Shown in pieces: positions 1 to 13,000 of a stretch of DNA of 64,000 nucleotides. This DNA is from Sipunculus nudus. Taxonomy: Eukaryota; Annelida; Sipuncula; Golfingiida; Sipunculidae. The stretch lies in NCBI GenBank assembly GCA_026874595.1, contig CM049307.1, forward strand, positions 40,492,362 to 40,556,361, in the 5' to 3' direction. The notes under the pieces are model-generated. The model had not been told where the DNA came from, made no database searches, and saw only the letters and a list, made by a program, of their open reading frames with translations. The translations under genes and the position numbers were made by a program. Positions within the stretch are counted from its first letter, which is position 1, and each line of letters starts with the position of its first letter.

Positions 1-668
1 ACATCTGTTAGCAGGGCACAAATCTTAAAGACTGGACCTCGAATCTTCATTCTTGACGCACTGAGAGACCTATGAAAAGTCTCCATGGAAACCAGAAATT
101 AGGTCTCTGTTACCCATATCCTTCAAGCCCCCAAAGTACCCCCCCCCCCCCGAGTATAGTAAAAAATTTCATACAAAAACTTCAATATCTCATTAACTCC
201 ATCACTGAGGGTCATGATTTTTGGCATACATATTGATCATGAGATATTTGATCAGTTTCTGCAGACTGGTGGCGCCACCTGTATTTTTCAATTTTTTACG
301 AATTATTTTCTCTATTTTTGAGACCTTTAAAAATGTGAACATCTGATAACAGGGCACAAATCTTAAAGACTGGACCGAGAATCTTCATTCTTGACACAGT
401 GAGAGACCTATGAAAAGTCTCCATGGAAACCAGAAATATGGTCTCTGTTACCCATATCCTTTGAGCTGTGGGGCTCCCAATTACCCCCCCCCCCCCAGAA
501 TAATGGAAAATTTGATAAAAAAAACTGCAACTTCTCAATAACTACAACACTGATGGTCATGATTTGTGGCATACATACTGATCATGAGGTGTTCCATCAG
601 TTTCTGCAGACTTGGTGCGCCACCTCTATTTTTTCTCAAATTTTTACGATTTTTTTTTCTCTAATTTT

Positions 669-2262
669 AGCTCAGCTGTCTATAAGGCACCTGAGCTATA
701 GTCATGGTCCATTGTCCGTCCGTCTGTCCGTCAGTCCTTCCGGATGTCCCTCCTTAAGACTGGCACGTTTTGACATACAGTTAGATGTCCCCAAAATCTC
801 CTACTATGCTGAAAATTGGGTCTTTGTGACTTTGTTCCTTTGAGAAATTAAGGAAAAACCTCAATTTTTTTTATTAAAAACATATTTTCACACATCAGGA
901 CTGCCTAATATCAAAACTACTCATCTGTTTTTCCTCATATTTACCATAAATATTCCTCTATATAGTTCCTATCTACATGCCAGAAATAAGGTCTGTATTA
1001 TATTATTTAAAAAGTTATGGGCTCAAACATAATGCATTTTGTAAAAAATCAGGAAAGATATTTGATCGCTTAACACAAAACATGTTAAAGCTAAGGACTT
1101 TTTTCCAGTAATATAACTTAAATTAATCAAAATTAAATTGTATTTCCAAAATGAGATCAAAATCTTTTAAATTTTTTAAAATATTAGCAAAATTAAAAAT
1201 TGGTACCTTAAATTTTACCCAACTTTGGCCACATCATGTTTTTTTCCTGTAAGTACTGTGGATTTAATTTTCACAGCATGTGCACATAAGGATTTAATCT
1301 GTTAAAATCTGAAATATGAAAAGGAAAGCTGCAAAATTAGGCTAGTTATTGATTTTTTTTTGGAGGCTCTTGTTGTATTCCCTAACATTGTCAAGCAGTC
1401 CACTTTTGTGACTGTAGGTCATTAAGTGCAACTCTCTATGCTCCCCAGGATGTTATGTAATCCCATCACTCTGGCAAGCCCTCTCTCTTGTTGAGCTTGA
1501 TCAGGCTGCCAGCATAAATACAACAGGGAGCCTTTCTCTCTCCCCCACCCACCCCATTCTGTTGACAGAACTGTACTTGAACTAGATGAATATTAAAATT
1601 AACATTTTTCTCAGCGACGAGCAGTAACAATGGAGACCCCTCCCCCCACCCACCCCTTCAATACACAGGACTAATAAACAATATGAATCTTATAATTTTA
1701 ATGTTAAATTAATTCTTTTTGATGAGAGTTGGACAATTTTAATTTTTTTAAAGGAAAAATTTCAGGAATTTAATCCTAATATTCAAATGTGATAAAATAT
1801 TAGGATCTAATGTAAGTGCTAACTGACAAGATTTAAGAAGATATAAATACTTGGTAGCATTTCATTCATATCTCTTAAAGTTGACAGGGCCTATGTGTGA
1901 ATAACACTGTTAACTTAGTATTAAAATTAGAAATATTGGCCAAACTTTGTGGGATTATTTTTTAACTCATATCGCCATATATTTAACTTTTGAAAACTTA
2001 ATTACCTTCACACATTATTTGTTTATGAAATGTTACTTTTATATAACACTTACCGTAGGCCTATTTGTTCCCTTGGTGAATCACTAAATGGTTTAGCTCA
2101 TGTCCATTATTCTATAATTTAATGAGTTTCATTTTAGCAGGGCCATTTTCTCATAGCTTTTCTAATGATAATATACATGAAACAACAAAAGAAATAAAAA
2201 TATTTTGCAGTTACTAATATTTTCCAAAATTCAGCTGAGCGATGTGACCCAAGGGTCCCTTG
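669..2262 (+). mobile_element. Family A Helentron-like non-autonomous element, copy 1
   Basis: It begins AGCTCAGCTGTC and ends with TCAGCTGAGC, a short near-palindrome (gacccaagggtc) and CCTTG. Both ends are fixed by the interrupted 335-bp tandem unit around it. Near the start is a GTCCGTCCGTC simple repeat, then a block starting ggcacgttttgacat. No transposase frame. The 5' AGCTCAGCTGA and the 3' TCAGCTGAGC form inverted repeats. Confidence 0.75.
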
Positions 2263-2870
2263 TTTTAGACCTTTAAAGATGTTGTTATCTGTCAACAGGG
2301 TACAAATCGTAAAAACTGGACCTAGAATCTTCATTCTTGTCATGCAGGGAGACCCATGAAAAGTGTCTGTGGAAACCTGAAATTAGGTCTCTGTTTCCCA
2401 TATCCTTCAACCTATAGGACTCCGAAGTATCCCTCAGAATAATGGAAAATTTGATACAAAAGATGAAGTATCTGAACAACTGATGCCATGATTCTTTGCA
2501 TGGATATTGATTATGGAGTGTTTCATCAGTTTGTGCAGACTGGTTGTGCCACCTACATTTTTTTTCAATTTTTTCGAATTTTTGTCTTTATTTTTGAGAC
2601 CTTTAAGGATGCTGTCATCTGTTAATGTGGCACAAATTGTAACAACTGGACCTAGAATCTTCATTCTTGTCATGCAGGGAGACCCATGAAAAGTGTCTGT
2701 GGAAACCCTAAATTAGGTCTCTGTTACCTATATCCTTCAAGCTATAGGACTCAGTACTATAAGTATCCCTCAGAATAATGGAAAATTTGATACAAAAGCT
2801 GAAGTATCTAAACAACTAATGCAGAGATCACCATGATTCTTTGCATGGATATTGACCATGTGTTTTTATT

Positions 2871-5495
2871 AGCTCAGCTGACTATAAGTCATCTGAGCTA
2901 TAGTCGTGGTCCATTGTCTGTCATCTGTCCGTCTGTCCGTCCGTCCGTCCGTTCGTAGATGTGGCACGTTTTGACACCGTACGACCTAGGAATCCAAAAT
3001 TTGGCATAATGTTAGATGTCCCCAAGATCTCCTACCAAGCCGAAAACTGTCTTTGCGACTTCGTTCCTTTGAGAAATTAAGGAAAAACCTCAATTTTTTA
3101 TTAAAAACCTATTTTCACACTAAAGGACTGCCTAATATCAAAACTACTCATCTGTTTTTCCTCATATTTACCATAAATATTCCTCTATATAGTTCGTATG
3201 TACATGCCAGAAATAAGGTCTGTATTATATTATTTAAAAAAGTAATGGGCTCAAACATAATGCATTTTGTAAAAAATCAGGAAAGATATTTGATCGCTTA
3301 ACACAAAACATGTTAAAGCTTAGGACTTTTTTCCAGTAATATAACTTGAATTAATCAAAATTAATTTGTATATCCAAAATGAGATCAAAATCTTTTAAAT
3401 TTTTTAAAATATTAGCAAAATTAAAAATTGGTACCTTAAATTTTGCCCACATTTGGCCACATCATGTTTTTTTCCTGCAAGTACTGTGGATTTAATTTTC
3501 ACAGCAAGTTTTTGTAAGCATTTCAACTGGTAACACCAAACATTTGAAACCAGTTGATCAAAAACTGTAGATTTTATTCAAGTTTTCAAGCACCATGTAA
3601 CATATTGTTTACATCAAGCTAGTGTTATGCAGTTTGCAAGAGCTCAGCTCCCCAGCTTCAGCTCTCAGTTCCTAAAATCCGGCATACAATTAGATGTCTC
3701 CAAAATCCCCTACCATGCCAAGAATTTGGTCACTAGGACTTAATACTTTCGAGATATTAATGAAAAACTTCATTTTTCCATTAAAAACCCATTGTTACAC
3801 TTCAAGACTGCCTAATATCAAAACCACTGATCTGACTTTAATCATATATATATACATATTTTTAACTATACATTCTCTATGCACATGCCAGAAATGATGC
3901 AGTATTGGGTAATTGTTTTAAGTTATGGGCCCAAACATAATGCACTTTTTAAAAAATCAAGAAATATATTTACTCCCTTGACAAGAGGATTGCTGAAGCT
4001 AGAGATTTTTTGTCAGGGATGTAACATTATTTTATCAAGATTCAATTGAATACCCAAAATTAGTTCTGAATTTTTCAAATTTTATAAGTTATTAGTATAA
4101 ATATAAAATTAGTACCTTAAATTTTGCCAAACTTTGACCATGGCACGTTTGTTTCCTGTGAGCACTGTTGATATAATTTTCATATCATGCACACATAAGG
4201 ATTTCAGCTTTTTAGTTTAGAAAGCTGAAAGAAATTGGCCAAAAATTGTGGCTTTTATTAATGTTTTTATGAGACCATGTCAGACCTTAGCTCTCCCCAG
4301 CCCCTCTTGAGTCACCTGTATGTTGACCTTGTTGACCTTTCTATCAAATTATGCACGCTTGACGCGAGGCATACACTGGGGCAGCCAGGCAGCTTATGGC
4401 CAGCCACAGTTGATCTAGGTGTCCAACCCAACTCATCTGGTAGTTTTAACTAACAACATAACAATAAACAATAAATTTATAAATTTTTATTTGTTTTTAA
4501 TAACAAATAAAAGAAAAATGGAAAAGGAATTTGTTAGTTAATAAAAACAGGAAATTAACTTGCAGTTACTGATGATATAAGAATCTTGTATCGATTGATA
4601 GAATGTCACGTATTCCAAATAACACCATGCAGTCACCTATGGTATTTTTCAGTTCACTTTTAATGATAAAAAAATAAATCATATTATTCATTACTAATCA
4701 TTAGGGATCATATGAAGGAAATTAATGATAGACAAAGATGCAGTTGATAATATTAATCTAGATTCCTGCTGTGTCTAGTGTGTACATTGATGTGAAATTA
4801 GTCCAAAATGAATATATTACATTTATTTTTTTTTAATATGAATAAAAGCCATAAAACCAGGTACTTATGATCATTATTTGAATGAATTAATTTTGTTTAT
4901 TCTGGATTCTCAACATCATTGTTTGGTGAAAACTGAATAAATACCAGACATGGTGCAAATACTTTGCAAATGTATTTGAATACGAATATGAATATGAACT
5001 CCATTATTAAATTTCTTGCATAAGAATGGGAATTCAAGTAAAAATGAAAGTATATAAATACCAGTGCAAATACTTTCAAAATGTATTCATGAATGCATTC
5101 ATGAATATATTCTTTGATATTATTTTAATAATCATTTCAGTTGTATTTTATTTTAAAAAATCATATGATTCTCTTATTATTTTTAATAAAAATTATATTT
5201 GGGACAATTTGTAATTATTTTTAATAAATAGTTAAACTCTTATATGTTCTGCTAATAACTTATATGGCCAAGTCAAAATCTGTGTGACAATAGCACTCCA
5301 TTTGTTAACAAAATAAATGAAATCAATCCTCTTCCCTGTCTCCATAGATACTATCAAAATCATACATAAGCTAAACACCCACAACTCATAATACAGCTTA
5401 TATTTATTACCACACAAAACAAGCATGTGCCTCATTTCTAAATCATATTTTTTATCATATATAACAGCTGAGCACTGTGACCCATGGGTCCCTTG
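2871..5495 (+). mobile_element. Family A element, copy 2
   Basis: It starts AGCTCAGCTGACTATAAG and ends with CAGCTGAGC, the perfect 12-bp palindrome GACCCATGGGTC shortened by one diverged base, and CCTTG before tt. It contains tccgtccgtccgtccg, and two internal blocks both carrying ttagatgtc and cctaatatcaaaac (from about 3000 and 3690), so the body is an internal tandem duplication. It interrupts the 335-bp array. Confidence 0.75.
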
Positions 5496-5680
5496 TTAGT
5501 TTCTGCAGACTGGTGGAGCCACCTGTATTTTTTTAAAGTTTACACATTTTTTCTCTATTTTTTGAGATATATAAATACAGAAACAATCTTGGCCTGTTGT
5601 TTAATCTGTTTGATGCTTCAGGTGAATGGGTATATACTACCATTCAAATGATAAAATTTCCTTTTATGAATCTCTTCCCA

Positions 5681-5713
5681 GTCAGCTGAGCGTCATGACC
5701 CATGGGTCACTTG
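5681..5713 (+). mobile_element. Isolated family A 3' end
   Basis: GTCAGCTGAGCGTCATGACC followed by CATGGGTCACTTG before ttta. It carries the family A 3' signature with no matching start in the window. It may close an outer element to which the 335-bp tandem array belongs. Confidence 0.5.
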
Positions 5714-8430
5714 TTTTATATTAAAATAAACTTGACATACATGGATGAATTGTAAACCTCCATTTGACTTTGTTCTTTTATATTAATGTCAAGGGCCTTT
5801 TTTATATATTAATGTAACTGTGACATACCCTGGTGAAATTTAACCTCCATTTGACTTTTATTCTTTTATATTAATGTAAACATGTTTTCGACTATGGTTT
5901 GCTTACACAATGGATTACCAACATGTTCATGGTATCTCATGGTGACAGACAATTATACATACTAAAAGATACATCCAGTCTGCAGCTCTGGGGAGCTTAG
6001 GCTGGCAGACTTGTATTTATAAATAGACTGCTGCAGACAAGAATCCTGCTTTTGTACAGTTGAATACGTATCACAAAGACAAGCCAAGTTTCTTAGACTG
6101 AGAGTCAACTCCACATCTTTTATTACCATTTGACTGTTGCATTATTGATCTCTGTAGGTTCTCTAGTTTCCTTAGGTATTTTTTTCTCCAGTTTTACTAC
6201 TGGACACAATGTCACAGTTGTACCCAGTGCCAGCAGTAACAGAGCCGACAATGATGAATCAAATAGCCATATATTGTATAGCGTAGAATTAGCTGATCAA
6301 GCATCTTGTGTTTTTATCCATCGCCATGGGTTATTATGATTGATTAAACCAGCGTGGCTGTTCTTCTAAATAATCATGTTGACGGTAATGTTGCCAACAC
6401 TACGGAGTTCAGCTCATTATTTTTCTAGTGTTCATTAGAAGTCACTTGTGTTCAGTGGATGAGAAAGATTTGTCATGATAGATTATAGATGGAAGACACT
6501 TTGCTGGTTGAAAACAGATATAAGCCAAGGTAAAAACAGTGAACTGATATATCAAGAATAATAAGTGACAATGATTTATTTCATATAGGCTTAATCCACT
6601 GTAGTACTCTAAAACACTCATCAACAAAACAAAAACTGAAGATGTTAAAATAACAGTAATACCAAGATTATTAAAGTAAAAACAGACATATCACATACCA
6701 TCACAGTCATACCATTAAAAAGTTCATATAGCTATTGGTGCACTATCAATCAATTTATGGCATAAAAAGGTTAATTTTCAGTCCCATTTTAAATGTGTCT
6801 AGATTAGAGTTTGATGTAGGTCTAGTAGGAGTTAGGTCCATAAAATGCAACACAAGGCTTCATCAGCAATCAGTGAAGAATTAATAGAACACACAAAAGT
6901 TCTCAGTTCTCTGATCGCAAATATCTCCCTGAGAAAATTAAAATAAAACAAAAAAACCTGTAAAATTTGTGTCGTAAATACATTAATATTATACTTGATT
7001 TAGGGTAAAAATACCAGGATTAATGACAATGACACACATGAGTTTGACATGACATGTGTCACCAGTTCAGGGAACAGTGGTGACACTATGTGACACCTCT
7101 TTCACTCAGGGTCCATGCTGAGAAAAAACGGGCCAGTAGTTGCTTTTTCCTATTGGTTGTATTTTTACCACCTCCTCAAGTGTCACCAAGTAAAGAACTC
7201 AAGCTTGTGCTGGACAGATACGGAAACTCATTCCTTAAAGGGACATAATCAGGAGCAATATTTTGCCTGCTCTTCCACACTAACAGTTCAGTTCTGCTTT
7301 ATACAAAAGTTTACCAGCAAAAACATCCCAGCACACAGGCTCAGGACCTCGCATACGGCGGTTTAGCACCTTTTTATAGCTCTGCATGTTGATAAACACA
7401 GTCAACTTGTGTTTGTTTACCAACACATCCCGCGTGACCGAAGGTCCGATTGTGAGCCGCAACACGTGATGTTTCAGCCAGCAGGAACATGTATTTCAAT
7501 TTTTGGGCCAAGAAGTCAGAAATCTCCAGAATAACACATGTTGTAGCCATGCGATGCATGCCCTGTGTTTATGTTTACACCTGTGATCGCGCCCGGGGCA
7601 CTGTTTTTAAAACTCGTTTACTGGAGTAAGCAAACGGTTTCAGGGCAGTAGTTTGGCTGGTACCAATTCATTTTAAAGGAAAGAGGCTATTTTTCAAGTT
7701 AATTCAACATGCTTTATAGATGATTGGGTGGAATTTAAGTGGAACATGAAAGAGGACTGAAATAAGAAACAAGAATTTTTGTTTAAGAAAAAAGGTCTGA
7801 AACGAGAAAGGTGAACATATTCTAGGGTAAAAATTACCTGAATGAGAATCATGAATATCTTCTTCGAAAAACTTTGGCTCTAGCAGCAGACTGATTAGGC
7901 TTGTGAAGCTGGGGGTTTATTGACACATATCCTTAGTGCCCCAATACATGACCAGAATGGGGCCTCCCTGCCACGTAAATCACCAAACGCAAGAGGGTTT
8001 GTGGCTGTACTGCCACTCAGAATGACTTGAATCGATACATTTATATTGTAAATGACAGGCAGACTAATAAATTTTCTCTGACAGCTGCTGTTTCTCAGAC
8101 AAGCATGAGAGAGCTGATAATATTGTATGATCAGATGTAATATTTATGTCACATAGTTCACCATCAGTGCTTTCATGAAGTATCACTCTGCATCCCATCA
8201 TGGTCAGACCATAACAGTGTTTATTTGTACCATTTTTTTCTCAGGGAAGTCCCAGTTTGGTGCCAATCGTAATTCATAACTCATATTTTAATTTATGAAT
8301 TTATACAAAACAAATTACTTTTAATTTATAGTCAAATCTGTATTTAAGGAAAGCATGTTTCTTATATATTTCAAACTGGTTTAATGAAGAAAGTAGTTTT
8401 TCTGTGTTTAAGAATGACCATGCCATTTTT
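5714..8430. other. Region without recognised gene
   Basis: No supported coding sequence. A patch around 7380-7630 is richer in CG dinucleotides (cgcgtgaccg, gatcgcgcccgggg) than the surroundings and could be a promoter or an old repeat, but no exon can be tied to it. If ZDHHC4 starts to the left of the window, this is intron. Confidence 0.5.
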
Positions 8431-9571
8431 AGCTCAGCTGACTGTAATTCATCTGAGCTATAGTCGTGGTCCTATGTCCGTCGTCCGGCCGTCTGGCCGT
8501 CCGGCCGTCCGTCCGTTAACAGGGCACGTTTTAAAACAGTTGGACCTACGAATCCAAAATTCTGCATACCATTAGATGTCCCCAAAATCTCCTACCATAC
8601 CGAAAATTGGGTTATTAGAACTTCGTTCCTTCGAGATATTAAGGAAAAACCTCCGTTTTCCATAAAAAAGCAATTGTTACACTTCAAGTCTGCCTAATAT
8701 CAAAACCACTGATCTGTTTTTGATCATATTTAGTATTCATATTCTTCCATACATTTTCTGTGCACATACCAAAAATTAGGTCAGTATTGGGTATTATTTT
8801 GAAATTATAGGCCCAAATATAATGCAATTTTTTAAAAATCAGGAAATATATTTGCTCACTTAACATGAGAATTGCTGAAGCTGAAGACTTTTTTTCAGGA
8901 ATATAACTTTATTTAATCAAGATTCAATTGTTTGCCCAAAATTAGATCTGAATTTTGCAAATTTTTCAAGTTATTAGCATAAATAAAAAATCAATACCTT
9001 AAATTTTGTCCAACTTTGGCAGTGGCACGTTTTTTCCCTGTAAGCACTGTTGATTTAATTTTCACAGCATATATACAAAAGGATTTAATCTTTCAAAATC
9101 TGAAATTTCAAAGAAATTGTTTGAAAAGAGTAGCTTTTATTCAAGTTTTCATACACCATGTCAAGTGTTGTTTCCATCTGGCCCACCTAGTAGTACAGCC
9201 TTCACTTGCTTTATGTAACCCACCCCAGGCAGCTTGCCTTGACCCAGCTTGGCCACTACTAGCAGGCTTCTCCTCTGCCCTGCACTCAACCCCCCCCCCC
9301 CCCAACAGGGGTGGTGCATAAACTAGATGAATGTTATAACTTTCTGTATTTTATTTTATTCTTGGACATGCTACATTTTAGATTTTGTATTGTACCACCA
9401 GGGTTACAATGATTAAAGTGCACATTTAATTGTGTCCACAAAGTGATGTATTGCTATGAAAGTGTGGATGTTCATCAGATAAGAAATGCTTTACTTCAGA
9501 AGAGTAAAACTTCACCAGGTGTAAAATTGACTATTAATTCCAGTTATTAATTATAGCTGAGATTGTAATTG

Positions 9572-9618
9572 TATCCGCCAAAACGAAGTTTTGCGGATAC
9601 TATGTTTTTGACCGGGTT

Positions 9619-9655
<37 letters not shown>

Positions 9656-11057
9656 GTTCGTTTCCGGAGAACTCCTCTGAGACTACTGGACAGATTTTTC
9701 CGAAACTTACACAAATTATCGGGTCACATGTGAACTGGTGCCTAACCAAGTGACCTTGACCTCTGACCTTTCGTCTCTGCCCAGCGTCCGTTTGTGCGTC
9801 TGTTTACACACATAAACCCATATATCTCGGGAACCGTTTGACCGATCCGGAAAATTTTTTTACACAAATGTAGCCCTGGGATAGCTTTATAACATACACA
9901 ACAAAAGGTGGCGCCACCTGCAACCATGTTTGCACAGTGTCCATCTGTTCATCTGCCTGGGGTTAAAATCACTCATATCTCTGCAGTGGTTTGACTAATT
10001 CACCTAAAATTTGGCATGCATATACATCCTAGATAGCTTTCTCAATTTTATGACAGGTGGCGCCACCTACATTCACGTTAACGCTCCACACATAAACCCA
10101 TATATCTCGGGAACCGTTTGACCGATCCGGAAAAAAATTTTACACAAATGTAGCCCTGGGATAGCTTTATAACATACACAACAAAAGGTGGCGCCACCTG
10201 CAACCATGTTTGCACGGTGTCCATTTGTTCATCTGCCTGGGGTTAAAATCACTCATATCTCTGCAGTGGTTTGACTAATTCACCTAAAAATCGGCATACA
10301 TATACATCCTAGATAGCTTTCTTGATTTTATGACAGGTGGCGCCACCTACATTCACGTTGACGCTCCACACATAAACCCATATATCTCGGGAACCGTTTG
10401 ACCGATCCGGAAAAAAATTTTACACAAATGTAGCCCTGGGATAGCTTTATAACATACACAACAAAAGATGGCGCCACCTGCAACCATGTTTGCACAGTGT
10501 CCCTTTGTTCATCTGCCTGGGGTTAAAATCACTCATATCTCTGCAATGGTTTGACTAATTCACCTAAAATTCGGCATGCGTATACATCCTAGATAGCTTC
10601 CTTGATTTTATGACAGGTGGCGCCACCTACATTCATGTTAACGCTGCAGACATCCAAGCTCATATCTCGGGAACCGTTTGACCGATCCGGAAAAAAATTT
10701 TACACAAATGTAGCCCTGGGATAGCTTTATAACATACACAACAAAAGGTGGCGCCACCTGCAACCATGTTTGCACAGCGTCCATCTGTTTGTCTGCTGTG
10801 GGATAAAATCACTCATATCTCTGCAGTGGTTTGACTTTTCCACTTGAAATTTTGCATGTGTATATATCTTGGATAGTTTCAAGTTCAAATAACAGGTGGT
10901 GCCACCTACAATCATGTTTATGTGGCAGAGATCCAATACTAATATTTTACATATGTAACTCTATATCCCCTTGCCACTCAATCCATGCCTCACTTCACCC
11001 GTCCTTCTCTGATTTTGGCGGATACACGTAGTCGCTTGTCGACTACCCGTATTCTAG
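9572..11057 (+). mobile_element. Family B Helitron-like element, copy 1
   Basis: The start is TATCCGCCAAAACGAAG, running into a hairpin (CCGC/AAAAC with GTTTTGCGG). The end is GGCGGATACAC, then the hairpin GTAGTCG-cttgt-CGACTAC, then CCGTATTCTAG before t. TATCCGCC and GGCGGATA are inverted repeats. The body holds four tandem units of about 295 bp, each with cataaaccc/atccaagc, atatctcgggaaccgtttga and two copies of the GGTGGCGCCACC palindrome. No transposase. It is nested in the family A copy. Confidence 0.8.
9619..9654 (+). repeat. (CCG)n microsatellite
   Basis: About a dozen CCG repeats just after the 5' hairpin of family B copy 1. The other two copies have only two to four CCG at this place, so the expansion is specific to this copy. 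Confidence 0.9.
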
Positions 11058-12755
11058 TTAGCATAATGATATTGTTTGTCCCTCATTCAACCAACAGTTA
11101 GTATACTTTATTTGAAAAGATGTTTTTATTTTATCAAATTTACTGAATTTTTTATTTTATTTGGTGAATAAAATTAAGCATGTCCTGAAAACTCCAATGT
11201 GCAAAACTTTTTAAAAAGGATTCAAGGAATAATTTTGTAGATGCCATGTTGTGGCATTATTTTCTTTTACATTCAGTTTAAACATTTGATTTAAAAATAA
11301 TAAAATATATGTGTATGCATAATATGACCCAATGTGAGCTACAATCTGGATATATAATGATTGCAACTTAGAATTCTAATATTTTAACTTATATTTTCAC
11401 TTTTATATAACAAATTTATAACACTTGTAACTAAAAAAAAATGAATCAGATAAAAACTATTATTGAAAAAGTGGATATGCTTAAAAAAAATAGGCTTATA
11501 TATTAACTTAAATGCATTATTCCCTTGAAAGTGAAATGACGGTATTAGTCCATTCTGTCCACTTGCCTGTCTATCTGTAAATTTTTCATATGCATCACAG
11601 TATCTCAAAACTTTTACTGTTTTTTTTTTCATGACAGTCTTGTCAGAGTATTAGTTTGCAATCATATATTGAGAACTTTACTATAACCAAGTAGGAGGGC
11701 CCTTTCCTCTTAGCTTCTCATATGCTTATATAAATATAAAACATTACAATAAAATATTTTTCATATTTTGCATTTGCTAAAATTTCAAACTTTTGTCGTG
11801 ACCCATGGGTCCTTTGTTTATATTCTGGATTCTCAACATCATTGTTTGGCTAAAACTGAATAAATACCAGACATGGTGCAAATACTTTGCAAATGTATAT
11901 GAATATGAATATGAATATGTACTCCATTAAAAAATTTCTTGCATAAGAATGGGAATTCAGGTAAAAATGAAAGTATTTGAATACCAGTGCAAATACTTTC
12001 AAAATGTATTCATGAATGCATATATTCTATAATGTTATTTTAATAATTATTTCAGTTATGTTTTATTTAAAAAATCATATGATTCTCTTATTATTTTTAA
12101 TAAAAATTATATTGGCACAATATTTGTTATTAAATTTTAATAAATAGTTAAACTCTTTTATTATGTGTGCTGCTTATAAGTTATATGGCCAAGTCAAAAT
12201 CTGTGTGACAATAGCACTCCATTTGTTAATAAAATAAATGAAATCAATCCTCTTCCCTGTCTCCTAATAAACTATCAAAATCATACATAAGCTAAACACC
12301 AACAACTCATAATAAAGCTTATATTTATTACCACACAAAACCAGCATATGCCTCTATCCCAAATCATATTTGTTATCATATATAACAGCTGAGCGCCGTG
12401 ACCCATGGGTCCCTTGTTTTTTTTTGGATCACATTTTTCGCATCTTATGTAAGGGCCTCATCTCATCAAAATCTCATCTGCCAAAATAAACAGACATTAT
12501 ATGTTATACTACTACTTACTAAAAAATTCTTAAGAAAATTGTTAAGTCTAAAAAAGTCACCACTAAACACAACCAGCTCATATTTTGAAAAACATTGGAC
12601 AAGCACAAATAAAGATTTGTACAATTTGTTATGTGAATCAGAATAATTGGGGATTTTTCACAAAAACACAGGATTTTCCTTTCTGGATATAAAATCATAT
12701 TATCCCTTACCTTTGCAGTTACCAGTAATTATTCATTACTATATTTATATTTCAG

Positions 12756-13000
12756 CCATTACAGACCAGTGTGTATATAAATTTGACCACTACTGTGTAT
12801 GGACAAACAATGTCATCGGAGGGCGGAACCATAACTATTTCATGGCCTTCCTGTTGTCTGTGTGCATAATCAGCGGCAATGGAGCCATACTCTGTGTCCA
12901 AACATTACGGGTAATAACCAAGAAGACAAATTTGTGGGAGGCCAAATATTTAGATGACTCTGGAGTGCCACAAGCCATGACCTGGCATGTATTATTTCAG
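12756..13000 (+). CDS. ZDHHC4: ZDHHC4 penultimate coding exon (DHYC exon)
   Basis: The acceptor is a T-rich tract ending in ttcag at 12755, and the donor is cag|gtgggt at 13001. The exon enters in phase 1 (one base of the first codon comes from the previous exon) and ends on a codon boundary. It encodes the second half of the zinc-binding domain, with the active cysteine in DHYC, followed by a membrane helix and the loop KYLDDSGVPQAM. The reading frame runs open into the introns on both sides, but conservation stops at these splice sites. Confidence 0.83.

Larger units (their letters stand above)
1..5560. repeat. Tandem array of ~335-bp units, interrupted by two insertions
   Basis: Units begin near acatctg at 1 and 339, and at diverged forms near 2283 and 2612. 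Each holds the same order of motifs: gggcacaaat, ctggacc, gaatcttcattcttg, gagacc, ccatggaaac, a C-run, gataatgg-like, ttgatcatgag, cagtttctgcagactggtgg, then ttttcaatttttt and gagaccttta. The second unit is cut at 668 by an element ending at 2262, and its sequence resumes at 2263 (agaccttta). The fourth is cut at 2870 and resumes at 5496 (agtttctgcagactggtgg). No coding potential. Confidence 0.85.
8431..12416 (+). mobile_element. Family A element, copy 3, with nested insertions
   Basis: The head AGCTCAGCTGACTGTAATTC starts at 8431, followed by tccgtcgtccgg-type repeats. The 3' end is CAGCTGAGCGCCGTGACCC, then ATGGGTCCCTTG, ending at 12416. Its last 590 bp (about 11824-12416) closely match 4899-5495 of copy 2. 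A second family A 3' end at 11797-11816 and a whole family B element (9572-11057) lie inside, so this is a nest. It stops 340 bp before the ZDHHC4 DHYC exon. Confidence 0.65.

Noticed and set aside
6130-6339. 69-codon plus-strand frame with a hydrophobic start like a signal peptide
   Set aside because: No splice sites, homology or partner exons recognised; compatible with chance.
12647-12755. Open frame continuing upstream of the ZDHHC4 DHYC exon
   Set aside because: Conserved zinc-domain residues (CxxC, H) are missing there and an acceptor sits at 12755; this is intron read-through.
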